Shown piece after piece: positions 1 to 8,589 of a stretch of DNA of 64,000 bases (its first letter is position 1; every line of letters starts with the position of its first letter). The notes beneath the pieces were generated by a model that ran no database searches, was not told where the DNA came from, and saw only the letters and a program-made list of their open reading frames with translations. The stretch comes from Candidatus Hydrogenedentota bacterium (GTDB lineage: Bacteria > Hydrogenedentota > Hydrogenedentia > Hydrogenedentales > JAEUWI01), in contig JACPGE010000089.1 of assembly GCA_016182605.1 (NCBI GenBank), positions 1 through 64,000 on the forward strand, read 5' to 3'. A program made the translations under genes and the position numbers.

Positions 1-482
1 ACGAGAAAGCCAGGAAGGTAAGTAACGCGGAGATGGCAGAAATCAACATCCACCCACACGAATTTCACGGTGAATGGAACTACACTATCCATGCAAACAC
101 ACCGCCAAAATGATCGACTTGTTTTGTCACGACCCCTAAGTACCGGCAAGTCCGCAACCGCGGCATGCGCGCCAATAAAAAAATCGGGCAGGGGGAGTGC
201 CTTCTTGCCGCCGCGGCGGCGGTATTCGAGAAAGCACTTGCCCGCGAGAAATGCGGCCTCGCGGGGAATGGCCTGATATTCGAATACATCCTGTGGAAGC
301 AAGGCCTCAAGCTCTTCAATCCGCTCGAAGCGGATGGACATCTCCGCGTAAATGATCGGGTTCAGCACGATCTTGCCGGCCGCCGCCGCTTGCGTCAATG
401 CCTGCGATGACCAGTCGAACCACTGCGCATCCCGGCTGAAAATGTCCAGGTACACGCACGTGTCCACCATAGTCCCGGACAT
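1..482 (-). CDS. PIN-domain toxin (VapC-like), runs off the left edge of the window
   Basis: Hand translation from ATG at 482 (ATGA overlap with the antitoxin stop): MSGTMVDTCVYLDIFSRDAQWFDWSSQALTQAAAGKIVLNPIIYAEMSIRFERIEELEALLPQDVFEYQAIPREAAFLAGKCFLEYRRRGGKKALPLPDFFIGAHAAVADLPVL...; typical PIN motifs. Missing from the ORF track because no stop occurs inside the window. Confidence 0.8.
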   Translation of the reverse strand, partial: MSGTMVDTCVYLDIFSRDAQWFDWSSQALTQAAAAGKIVLNPIIYAEMSIRFERIEELEALLPQDVFEYQAIPREAAFLAGKCFLEYRRRGGKKALPLPDFFIGAHAAVADLPVLRGRDKTSRSFWRCVCMDSVVPFTVKFVWVDVDFCHLRVTYLPGFL

Positions 483-715
483 CAGGCGTCGCCACGCGTC
501 AACGCAAGGATCTCGTCGGTCGTCATGCGGACGCTCCCCTTCCCCGACATCCGCTCAACCAGCAGGCTCCCCCGGCTGGATTCCGTGAGCTTGCGCAAAT
601 AGATGCGGCCTGCATCTTCAACGAACTCCACCTCGCAGCCGGGCATGATTCCGGTTTTTTCCCGCAAGTCCTGGGGGATGGTTACCTGCCCTTTTGTAGT
701 CACTTTCATCGCCAC
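482..715 (-). CDS. AbrB/SpoVT-family antitoxin (VapB-like)
   Basis: MAMKVTTKGQVTIPQDLREKTGIMPGCEVEFVEDAGRIYL is a classic swapped-hairpin AbrB N-terminus; overlaps the PIN gene. Confidence 0.88.
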   Translation of the reverse strand: MAMKVTTKGQVTIPQDLREKTGIMPGCEVEFVEDAGRIYLRKLTESSRGSLLVERMSGKGSVRMTTDEILALTRGDA

Positions 716-720
716 ACCTC

Positions 721-749
721 AAGAATAGGTATTCTTACCAGTAAGAATA
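721..749. promoter_or_regulatory. Palindromic operator upstream of the AbrB/PIN module
   Basis: AAGAATAGGTATTCTTACCAGTAAGAATA: overlapping perfect palindromes AAGAATA-GG-TATTCTT and TATTCTTAC-CA-GTAAGAATA. Confidence 0.6.
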
Positions 750-844
750 TTACCATGGCCGCGCAAAAAAGACCAGCTCCGGCCAAAATGACCGCCCAAA
801 AGCGTTGGACTCGAAGAGCCCGGCGCGGCCAAACCGTCCCGTGC

Positions 845-1483
845 TTACTCCGTTTCCGGAGGCAGTTTCACCGGCGGCTCCATGCCCTTTTCCAGCACCT
901 CCACCTTGTCGTGGCCCGGCGCCATATGCTCCGCGGGAATGTTCTTGCGCGTAAGCACGCCGTCGGTCTCGCCCGCGCCCACCGTGGCCCCGGCGATGTG
1001 GTAAAACGATTGGATCCCCTCGCCCTTGTTCAACACGAGCGTGCCGTTGATAATCACAGGCTCTTCATAGATGTTGGTGGTCTTGCCCTCTTCCATCTGA
1101 ATGTACATGACATCGTGGAGCGGCGGACGCTGACAGAAATAGCATTCGATCGGCAGCGGCAGCAGGATGAACTCTGTCACCTCGCGGAATTTCTTGTCCG
1201 GCACCATGAAGCCTGCGATGTTCACCCGCTTCCCATCGTAGTCCAGCAGCCGCTCATCAAAGGTCGCGCCGCTGCGCAGGTTGCCCTTCGTCTTGCGGAT
1301 AACATCCCAGTTCATGATCTCCATGCCCTGCTTGCGGCGCTCACTCTCGACGGCCCGACGCTCTTTGTCCTTTTTGCTCGCCAGGGCACGGCGGTTCACG
1401 TTGGAGTTGAAGAAGAAGACCCCGCCAATCAGAACCAGAATCCCGATGAAGACGATGAGGTCGCGTTTGGTCTTTCTGCGCAC
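845..1483 (-). CDS. DUF3299-like membrane-anchored protein
   Basis: N-terminal TM; RVNIAGFMVPDKKFREVTEFILLPLPIECYFCQRPPLHDVMYIQM is DUF3299-like. Confidence 0.7.
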   Translation of the reverse strand: MRRKTKRDLIVFIGILVLIGGVFFFNSNVNRRALASKKDKERRAVESERRKQGMEIMNWDVIRKTKGNLRSGATFDERLLDYDGKRVNIAGFMVPDKKFREVTEFILLPLPIECYFCQRPPLHDVMYIQMEEGKTTNIYEEPVIINGTLVLNKGEGIQSFYHIAGATVGAGETDGVLTRKNIPAEHMAPGHDKVEVLEKGMEPPVKLPPETE

Positions 1484-1496
1484 AGTACAGCTTCCT

Positions 1497-2807
1497 TTAA
1501 TTTCGATCGGCCAGATCGTGGGCCACGTCGCGGTCGTAGGCCTGCCACGCGGGGAGTATCCCCGCCACTATACCCACGATGCCCACGGTCGCAAAGGCCC
1601 GTATTTCATCCATCGTAATGCCAAAGGGCGTAATCACCATGCCGTATTCCCGCGCCATATACTGTCCGAGACCGTAGGTCACCATCTGCCCGAGCACCCA
1701 TCCTCCGGCTATCCCCAGCGCCGTCACCCAGAAAGCTTCGATGATGATCGCACCGACAATCTCAAACGCAGACGCGCCCAGCGCGCGCATAATCGCGAGA
1801 TCCCGCTTCCGCTGAATAATGGAAAGGTAGAGCCCTATCAAAATCGACAGCGCCGAAATCACCACCACCAAATAGCCCACGGCCAGCAGCACCGCCTTCA
1901 TCGGCTCCAGAAACTGATTGAAAAACTTCTGCACCACCTGCACCGGAATCGCCGCCATCGAATTGGTGTTCGTGTTCACCCATTCCTCGTATTGCCAGCG
2001 GTGCCCGATCGAATGCAATTGCACCAGCACCGCGGATATCTTCTCGTCCGCCGCGCGGATCTCGCCGGTGTCCAGGGGGTTCGCGGCCGGCTCGTCTTCC
2101 GCGTGTTCGTCCTCGTGGTGCTCCGTATCGGCATGGTCTTCTTCGTGGCTATGCGTGTCCCACACCGAATGCAGGTCCACGTAAATGGCCCGGTCAAACG
2201 GAGAGTCGGATGGCTCCAGTATCCCCGTCACCGTGTACGGGTGCGCCTCGTGGCTGTACTCCGCCATGTCGCCCAGATCGAAAGACCCGTGAATCGACAC
2301 GAAGGTGTCTCCCACCTTCAGGTTCTGCCGCCGCGCCACCACCGACCCGATCACCGCCTCCATCGGCGCGTCAAAGTATTCTCCCCCCTGCAACACGAAG
2401 GGCTGCGTGGGTTCATTGGTAACCGGGTGCAGCCAGGTAAAGTCGAAAAAATCGCGCGTCGTACCCACCAGACGAAATCCCTGGTACGTGTCCCCCAGCG
2501 CAATCGGATACGCCGCCTTCACAAAATCCGTGTCGGCCTTGATCTTCTCGTAGTCTTCCAGCGGCGTCCACCCCGTCGCAGAATCCATGAAATATACGCT
2601 GCTCAAGACCAGCTGCAGCGGACTGCCCTTCGGACCCACCACCAGATCGAAGGCCTGGCTCTCCTCCTCAAAACGCCGGCGCACTTCTTCACGCAGCGAC
2701 AGCACCGATGAAATCAACGCCACCGCCAGCGCCACCGACAGGATCGTCAGCGAGGTCGTGATCTTGCGGTTCCACAAATAGGCCCACGCGATATACCACA
2801 AACTCAT
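1497..2807 (-). CDS. ABC transporter permease, FtsX/MacB type
   Basis: Start MSLWYIAWAYLWNRKITTSLTILSVALAVALISSVLS; C-terminal FtsX-like TM helices; stop/start overlap with the ATPase gene; His-rich loop. Confidence 0.85.
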   Translation of the reverse strand: MSLWYIAWAYLWNRKITTSLTILSVALAVALISSVLSLREEVRRRFEEESQAFDLVVGPKGSPLQLVLSSVYFMDSATGWTPLEDYEKIKADTDFVKAAYPIALGDTYQGFRLVGTTRDFFDFTWLHPVTNEPTQPFVLQGGEYFDAPMEAVIGSVVARRQNLKVGDTFVSIHGSFDLGDMAEYSHEAHPYTVTGILEPSDSPFDRAIYVDLHSVWDTHSHEEDHADTEHHEDEHAEDEPAANPLDTGEIRAADEKISAVLVQLHSIGHRWQYEEWVNTNTNSMAAIPVQVVQKFFNQFLEPMKAVLLAVGYLVVVISALSILIGLYLSIIQRKRDLAIMRALGASAFEIVGAIIIEAFWVTALGIAGGWVLGQMVTYGLGQYMAREYGMVITPFGITMDEIRAFATVGIVGIVAGILPAWQAYDRDVAHDLADRN

Positions 2808-3466
2808 CGCGCCACCTCCTTCACCAGGCCGGAACAATCGAATACCGTCGGCAAGCGTTCCGCCAAAACCCGATCGTGGGTCACCATCAGCATCGTGAGC
2901 TGCTCTTCGTCGCACAGTTCCAGCAGAAGGTTCATCACAGACGCAGCGTTCTTAGGATCGAGACTCCCCGTCGGCTCGTCCGCGAGTATCAGTTTCTGCT
3001 TGTTCGCCAGCGCGCGCGCAATTGCCACCCGCTGCTGCTCCCCCACACTCATCGTCTTCGGCTTGCTGTGCAGCCGGTGGCCCAGGCCCACGCGCTCAAG
3101 AAGTGCCGTCGCACGGGGTTTACATTCCGAGTGCGGGATGGTGTCACTGAAACGCATGCCAAGCATAACGTTCTGCAATGCCGTAAACGGACTGAGCAAA
3201 TTGAAGGTCTGGAAGACAAATCCCAGATGCTCGCCCCGGAACTGGTCGAGCTTCCCCTCGCTCAGCTCGTGAAGCGGCGTGCCATGCACCACGATCTTCC
3301 CGCTGTCCGGCCGCAGCAGCCCCGACACGAGATTCAGCAGCGTGCTCTTGCCACAACCACTCGGACCCCAAAGAGCCACGTGGTCGCCGGCAGCCGCCGA
3401 AAAATGCTCGCAATGAAAGCGCACGCCCGGCCCAAGCTCCCGGATACAATTTTCGACTTCTACCAT
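2804..3466 (-). CDS. ABC transporter ATP-binding protein (LolD/MacB-like)
   Basis: Walker A GPSGCGKST, signature MSVGEQQRVAIARAL, Walker B LILADEPTGSLD. Confidence 0.93.
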   Translation of the reverse strand: MVEVENCIRELGPGVRFHCEHFSAAAGDHVALWGPSGCGKSTLLNLVSGLLRPDSGKIVVHGTPLHELSEGKLDQFRGEHLGFVFQTFNLLSPFTALQNVMLGMRFSDTIPHSECKPRATALLERVGLGHRLHSKPKTMSVGEQQRVAIARALANKQKLILADEPTGSLDPKNAASVMNLLLELCDEEQLTMLMVTHDRVLAERLPTVFDCSGLVKEVAR

Positions 3467-3810
3467 GGTACTGCTTTCACCCCGGCGCTCGCCCAGAGGG
3501 GGCTGGATTGCCCGTGCCGCTGCCCGGCGCTTCCCGCTATATTCACACAGCCGCCCGGATGCAGGTCAAGCCCGGTAACGATTTAAGTGGCGCGCCGGCC
3601 GCACAGTATGCTACAAGGTGGGGTCACAAGTCCAAAGGTGATAACTGTGACAATGTCAAGCATTTTGTAGCAACCATGGGCGTGGCGGTACACCGGGAGT
3701 CTGGGCGGCATTGCGCAACGGAGGCCGGGGGCGGCAAAGCAGCGAAGTTCGGTGATCGGGCCGCGACGCGGGATTCAATATTCGTGTCCGTGAGCGTCAA
3801 ATTGGGCGGC

Positions 3811-4797
3811 ATGGGGATCATCCAAAAGGTGATCGAAGAACGCTATGACTTCACCCGTGTCGATCGACCCGAACAATTGGAAACAACCCACCAGCGCCGT
3901 CATCGAAAGATGACCGTCGAGACGGATCAGGGCAAGTTCCTCGTCAAGACCTATTCCTGCGACCCCGTCATCCTCGACAACCTCCGCTTCCAGCACCATC
4001 TCTCCGATCACCTCGCCCGCAATGGCCTCCCCGTCGCGGGGATCAAGCGCGCAAAAGATGGAAAAGGCATCGTTCAGGTCGACAACTGGGCCATGGAACT
4101 CCAGCATTTCGTCCACGCCGGCGCCATGATAATGAGTTCCGCGGCACTCACCGCCTCCGCACACGCCCTCGGCCGCTTCCACGAAGTCTGCCGCGATGTC
4201 CCCGTGCCCCCGCGCGATTCGCGCATGTGGCGCTTCAGCGAGGTCCCCAGGGAATCGCTGAAAAAATTTGTGGAGCTTGCGCAAAGCACCACGCGCCGCC
4301 CGGAAATGGTCCTCGAAAGCGTCAACGTCCTCGCCCTCTTCCTGAAGGATGCCGCCGATCACCTCAGTATGGAAAAACGCAGCACCTTCGAGAACGGCCT
4401 CATTCACGGCGACTGGCACGGCGGCAATCTGATGTATGACGGCGATGAACTCAAAGCCATCGTCGACCTCGAATTCGCCGGCGATGGATGCTACCTCGAA
4501 GACATCGCCTATGCCGTCTCCAATCTCTGCATCCGCACCACCACCAACGAGGAGAAAATGCGCCACCGCACCAACATTCTCCTCGACAACTACCAAATCC
4601 ACCGCACCCTCTCCTACGGCGAACAAGTCGCCCTCTTCTACGCTGTTGGCGTCAAACACATCACCACGGTCTCCTACCAGGCCCCCCAGCATGGCGGCAT
4701 TGTCGCCGGCTATACCGCCGCCGAGTGGCTCGAACGCCTCGCCCTCCAGTGCAAATGGCTGCGCGAAGAAGCCCGCCGCGCCCGCTGGGGGCAGTAG
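3811..4797 (+). CDS. APH/homoserine-kinase-II family phosphotransferase
   Basis: LIHGDWHGGNLMYDGDELKAIVDLEFAG matches the APH catalytic motif; start chosen at MGIIQKVIEERYDF. Confidence 0.8.
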   Translation: MGIIQKVIEERYDFTRVDRPEQLETTHQRRHRKMTVETDQGKFLVKTYSCDPVILDNLRFQHHLSDHLARNGLPVAGIKRAKDGKGIVQVDNWAMELQHFVHAGAMIMSSAALTASAHALGRFHEVCRDVPVPPRDSRMWRFSEVPRESLKKFVELAQSTTRRPEMVLESVNVLALFLKDAADHLSMEKRSTFENGLIHGDWHGGNLMYDGDELKAIVDLEFAGDGCYLEDIAYAVSNLCIRTTTNEEKMRHRTNILLDNYQIHRTLSYGEQVALFYAVGVKHITTVSYQAPQHGGIVAGYTAAEWLERLALQCKWLREEARRARWGQ

Positions 4798-5122
4798 GTC
4801 CCATCCTATCACTTTTTTCTGGCAATCAAATCGGGAATGCACTTCGGACCAAGCGAAGCGGCGCCCTTCCAGGCACAGGTCTTCGGATTGCTCGGACTCA
4901 AACCGTAGACACACGTACCCAGTAACCATGCATTTGAAATATGCCTAAGAGATTGCGCCAGAAGTGCTTAGCCTTCGATTCCCGCTGGAACTTCGCTCAA
5001 AGACCTCCTCCCGCCATTCGGGACAGCAACCTTTCATCATTGCATGCGCGCCGGTGCCCGGAAGGCCTTTTCGCCTCTACATTATCCTTGCAATTTGTTC
5101 AGGCCATGGATAAAATGCAAGA

Positions 5123-6304
5123 ATGATCGAGCGTAAGCTTCGGAATGTGGTGCTAAAAGCACTAAAACGGCAAGCTGCCGTCGCCCTGATCGGGCCAAGA
5201 CAGGTCGGGAAAACCACCCTGGCCTTCCATGTCGCCAGGGAACTCAGTGGACGTTATCTCGACCTGGAGGATCTCAGGGATCGCGCCAAGCTCGAAGACC
5301 CCGCCTATTTCCTGAATCAATACGAAGATAGCCTCGTCGTCTTGGATGAGATACACCGGATGCCGGATTTGTTTCAGAGTCTTCGCGGGATTATCGACCA
5401 GGGCCGCCGCGCCGGCGAGGGCAAGGGCCGTTTTCTCCTCTTGGGGTCGGCGTCCATGGATCTCCTGCGGCAGTCGGGTGAAAGCCTCGCAGGCCGTATC
5501 GCCTATGTGGAAATGGCTCCCCTGGGTGTGCTCGAAGTGGGGGACGGCGTGGCCGCCACCACCCGGCTTTGGGTACGCGGCGGTTACCCCGAGAACTACC
5601 TGGCGTCCGATGACATGGAGAGTCTTGCGCTTCGCACCGATTTCATCCGCACCTACCTCGAGCGGGACGTTCCCCAGTTTGGGCCGCGCGTTCCCGCCGA
5701 AACACTCGCACGCCTCTGGACCATGATCGCGCACAGTCAGGGCGCCTTGTTGAACGTCTCCCGGCTCGCGGCTAGCCTCTCCCTGAGTGCGCAGACCGTA
5801 ACGCGGTACATCGACTTGATGGCAGACTTGCTCCTGGTGCGCCGCCTGCAGCCGTTGCACGCCAACCTGAAAAAACGCCTGGTGAAGTCCCCCAAAGTCT
5901 ATGTCCGCGACAGCGGTTTGTTGCACGCCCTGTTGGACATTGCCGATCACGATGCGCTCTGCGGCCATCCCGTCGCCGGTGCGAGTTGGGAGGGTTTCGT
6001 CATCGAAAACCTGCTCAATGCCGCGCCACCCCGCACGCATGCAAGCTTCTACCGCACATCCGCAGGCGCCGAGATCGATTTGATTCTCGATTTCCCGTCC
6101 GGTGAAAGGTGGGCAATCGAGGTGAAACTGGGCCTGAATCCCAAACCGGGAAAAGGCTTTCACCTCGCACGGGAAGACGTTCAGCCGCACCGCTCTTTTG
6201 TCGTCTATTCCGATGCCGAACGCGTGCCCCTCTCCGAAGGCCTTGAAGCCATCAGCCTGCGCGAACTGGCCCGTGAACTAAACGCGAAAAATGGAAGCGC
6301 GTAG
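5123..6304 (+). CDS. AAA ATPase with DUF4143 domain
   Basis: VALIGPRQVGKTTLAFHVARELSGRYLDLEDL, VVLDEIHRMPDLFQSLRGIID, C-terminal GAEIDLILDFPSGERWAIEVKLG. Confidence 0.88.
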   Translation: MIERKLRNVVLKALKRQAAVALIGPRQVGKTTLAFHVARELSGRYLDLEDLRDRAKLEDPAYFLNQYEDSLVVLDEIHRMPDLFQSLRGIIDQGRRAGEGKGRFLLLGSASMDLLRQSGESLAGRIAYVEMAPLGVLEVGDGVAATTRLWVRGGYPENYLASDDMESLALRTDFIRTYLERDVPQFGPRVPAETLARLWTMIAHSQGALLNVSRLAASLSLSAQTVTRYIDLMADLLLVRRLQPLHANLKKRLVKSPKVYVRDSGLLHALLDIADHDALCGHPVAGASWEGFVIENLLNAAPPRTHASFYRTSAGAEIDLILDFPSGERWAIEVKLGLNPKPGKGFHLAREDVQPHRSFVVYSDAERVPLSEGLEAISLRELARELNAKNGSA

Positions 6305-6321
6305 CCGGGCGGCGAGCTGCT

Positions 6322-6645
6322 TCACGGCGCTATGCGCGTGCCCCCGCGCCGCGCAATCTCGACTATGGCTCGTGACGTGTCTTCAACCCATTGGCGTTCG
6401 CCACACGCCACAGGTTCTATTCGGTTGTCCGTTCTTGCCGCTGTTCGCCACAACCGGTTGATGTCATCGCGCGCGACCGGGCCGTCGAAGCGCGGCGAAA
6501 CCACCATCAGGTCAATGTCACTCCACTGGTGTGGGGTTCCCGTTGCGAAGGACCCAAAAATAACCCCAAAGCTGACGGCCAGCCCCTCTTCCCTGAGACG
6601 CAGCAAGTATCTTTTTACCGAGTCGGCAATTGTTGGATCAACCAC
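6322..6645 (-). CDS. MNT-type nucleotidyltransferase (minimal NTase)
   Basis: VSFGVIFGSFATGTPHQWSDIDLMVVSP: GSxxxG...SDIDL NTase motif. Confidence 0.87.
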   Translation of the reverse strand: MVDPTIADSVKRYLLRLREEGLAVSFGVIFGSFATGTPHQWSDIDLMVVSPRFDGPVARDDINRLWRTAARTDNRIEPVACGERQWVEDTSRAIVEIARRGGTRIAP

Positions 6646-6755
6646 GTCATGACCTCCTCCGATCGCTCGATGTATACCTGAGCCTCGGCCATGGCCGGCG
6701 CATCAGCGGTAGTGTCAGGATAACGGATTCCTTCCGTATAGGGCGCATGCGCACT
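6615..6755 (-). pseudogene. Truncated HEPN-domain C-terminal remnant overlapping the MNT gene
   Basis: Hand translation in a frame not in the track: GDVCRSAHAPYTEGIRYPDTTADAPAMAEAQVYIERSEEVMTWLIQQLPTR*, resembling HEPN C-termini (TRYPD...A....AEE...W....LP). Confidence 0.5.
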
Positions 6756-7866
6756 ACGGCAAACATCTCCGAAGGCGCCGGCACACTTCCCCAACGTTTT
6801 CCTCGTCCAGCTCGCTGTGCAGCGGCAGGGAGAGCACCGCGTCTGCCGCGGCCTCGCTCACGGGGAAACGTCCCCGGGCATAGCCCAAGCAGGAGTAGGC
6901 GGGCTGCAAGTGAATGGGGATGGGGTAATGGATCAGGGTTTGCACGCCCCGCGCACGAAGCGCCTCCTGCACGCGATCGCGGTCTGCACAGCGGATGGGG
7001 AAGAGGTGGTGGCAGGATTGCGCCCAGTCCGCCTCGAAGGGGCACCGCACGGACAAGTCCTTTAGTTCCTCCCGGTAGATGGCGGCCAGGATCTTCCGGT
7101 GCGCGTTCCACTCCTCGAGATGGGGCAGCTTCACCCGCAACACCGCCGCCTGTATCTCATCAAGCCTGCTGTTCACGCCGTGCATCGTGTGCGTGTAGCG
7201 CTCCGCCTCGCCATAATTCCGGAGCATGCGCAGGCGCGCCGCAACCGCAGCGTCCCCGGTCACCACCGCGCCGCCGTCCCCCAGCGCGCCAAGATTCTTC
7301 GAAGGATAAAAACTGAAGGCCGCCGCGTGGCCCAGCGTGCCGCAGAGGCGCCCTTTGTAACGCGCGCCATGGGCTTGGGCGCAGTCTTCCACCACCACAA
7401 GACCGTGCTCCGCCGCGAAGGCCACGATCGCGTCCATGTCGCAGGGGTGGCCGTACAAATGCACCGGCACGATCGCGCGGGTCTTCGGCGTGAGCGCCGC
7501 TGCCAACCCCGCGGGATCGAGCGTCAGCGTATCGTCGCACACATCCACCAGCACGGGCCGTGCCCCCGCAGACACGATCGCCGACACCGTGGGCACGCAG
7601 GTGTTGGCCACCGTGATGACCTCGTCACCCGCGCCGACTCCGAGCGCCATCAGCGCCAATTGAATCGCATCCGTGCCCGAGGCCACGCCCACCGCATGGG
7701 CCGCACCAAGGTACTGCGCGAAGTCCCGCTCGAACGCGGACACTTCCTCGCCCTGCACAAACCAGCCCCGCGTCAACACGCGCTGGATCGCGTTCGTGAG
7801 TTCCCCTTCCAGTTCCCCCGTCTGGATCCGCAAATCCGCAAAGGGAATGTCGATGCCGTCTGCCAT
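6754..7866 (-). CDS. DegT/DnrJ/EryC1 PLP-dependent aminotransferase
   Basis: GWFVQGEEVSAFERDFAQYLGAAHAVGVASGTDAIQLAL, PVHLYGHPCDMDAI, EDCAQAHGARYKG, FSFYPSKNLGALGDGGAVV. Confidence 0.95.
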   Translation of the reverse strand: MADGIDIPFADLRIQTGELEGELTNAIQRVLTRGWFVQGEEVSAFERDFAQYLGAAHAVGVASGTDAIQLALMALGVGAGDEVITVANTCVPTVSAIVSAGARPVLVDVCDDTLTLDPAGLAAALTPKTRAIVPVHLYGHPCDMDAIVAFAAEHGLVVVEDCAQAHGARYKGRLCGTLGHAAAFSFYPSKNLGALGDGGAVVTGDAAVAARLRMLRNYGEAERYTHTMHGVNSRLDEIQAAVLRVKLPHLEEWNAHRKILAAIYREELKDLSVRCPFEADWAQSCHHLFPIRCADRDRVQEALRARGVQTLIHYPIPIHLQPAYSCLGYARGRFPVSEAAADAVLSLPLHSELDEENVGEVCRRLRRCLP

Positions 7867-7867
7867 A

Positions 7868-8581
7868 CTAGCCGTCCCGGCCCAGCACGACCATGCGTAT
7901 CCACAGGCCGGACAGGTTCCACGCCACGCGCGCGATGCGGCGGAAGTTGAAGAACTGGGATTTGCCATGGGCGCGCTCGAAGTGGTGGACGGGCACCTCC
8001 GTCACGCGGAAGCCGTTGCGCTGGATCTTGGTCATCATCTCCGCGCAGATCAAGCCGCTGTCGCTCTTCAGCGCCACCTTGTCGAAGACCGTGCGCCGGA
8101 TCAAGCGGAAATCGCAGTCCACATCCCGCAACTTCAACCCAAAGGCAAGCTTCACGAGGTAGTGGTAGATGCGGCCAATCACAATACGGTGCAGCGGATC
8201 GTGGCGCGTGATCTTGTAGCCCTGCACCACATCCACCTCGGGCCCGGCCGCTGCCACCAGCCGCTCCAGCTCGCGCACGTCGTATTGCGCGTCGCCGTCG
8301 GTGTAGAAGATCCACTCCTTCGCCGCCGCCTGAAAGCCACTGCGCAAGGCGCCGCCATAGCCCCGGTTCTTCTCGTGGCGCAGCACCTTCACCTGCGGCC
8401 AGGTCTTCTGAATCGCGTCGAGCAATTCCAGCGTGTGCGCGGGACTTCCATCGTCGATGATCGTGAGGTCGTAATCGAGTCCCAGCTTCTCCGCCGTCTC
8501 CAGCGTGAACAGTACCATGCTCCCCATGGTGCCCCAGTCGTTGTAGCACGGATAAAAAATCGATACGGAAAGCTCTGTCAT
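7868..8581 (-). CDS. Family 2 glycosyltransferase
   Basis: VSIFYPCYNDWGTMGSMV, LTIIDDGSPAHTLELL, IFYTDGDAQYDVRELERLV. Confidence 0.92.
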   Translation of the reverse strand: MTELSVSIFYPCYNDWGTMGSMVLFTLETAEKLGLDYDLTIIDDGSPAHTLELLDAIQKTWPQVKVLRHEKNRGYGGALRSGFQAAAKEWIFYTDGDAQYDVRELERLVAAAGPEVDVVQGYKITRHDPLHRIVIGRIYHYLVKLAFGLKLRDVDCDFRLIRRTVFDKVALKSDSGLICAEMMTKIQRNGFRVTEVPVHHFERAHGKSQFFNFRRIARVAWNLSGLWIRMVVLGRDG

Positions 8582-8589
8582 GGGTGCTC

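Noticed and set aside
1281-2711. 476-aa plus-strand ORF opposite the ABC permease
   Set aside because: Arg/His-rich shadow ORF; the permease on the other strand is clearly real.
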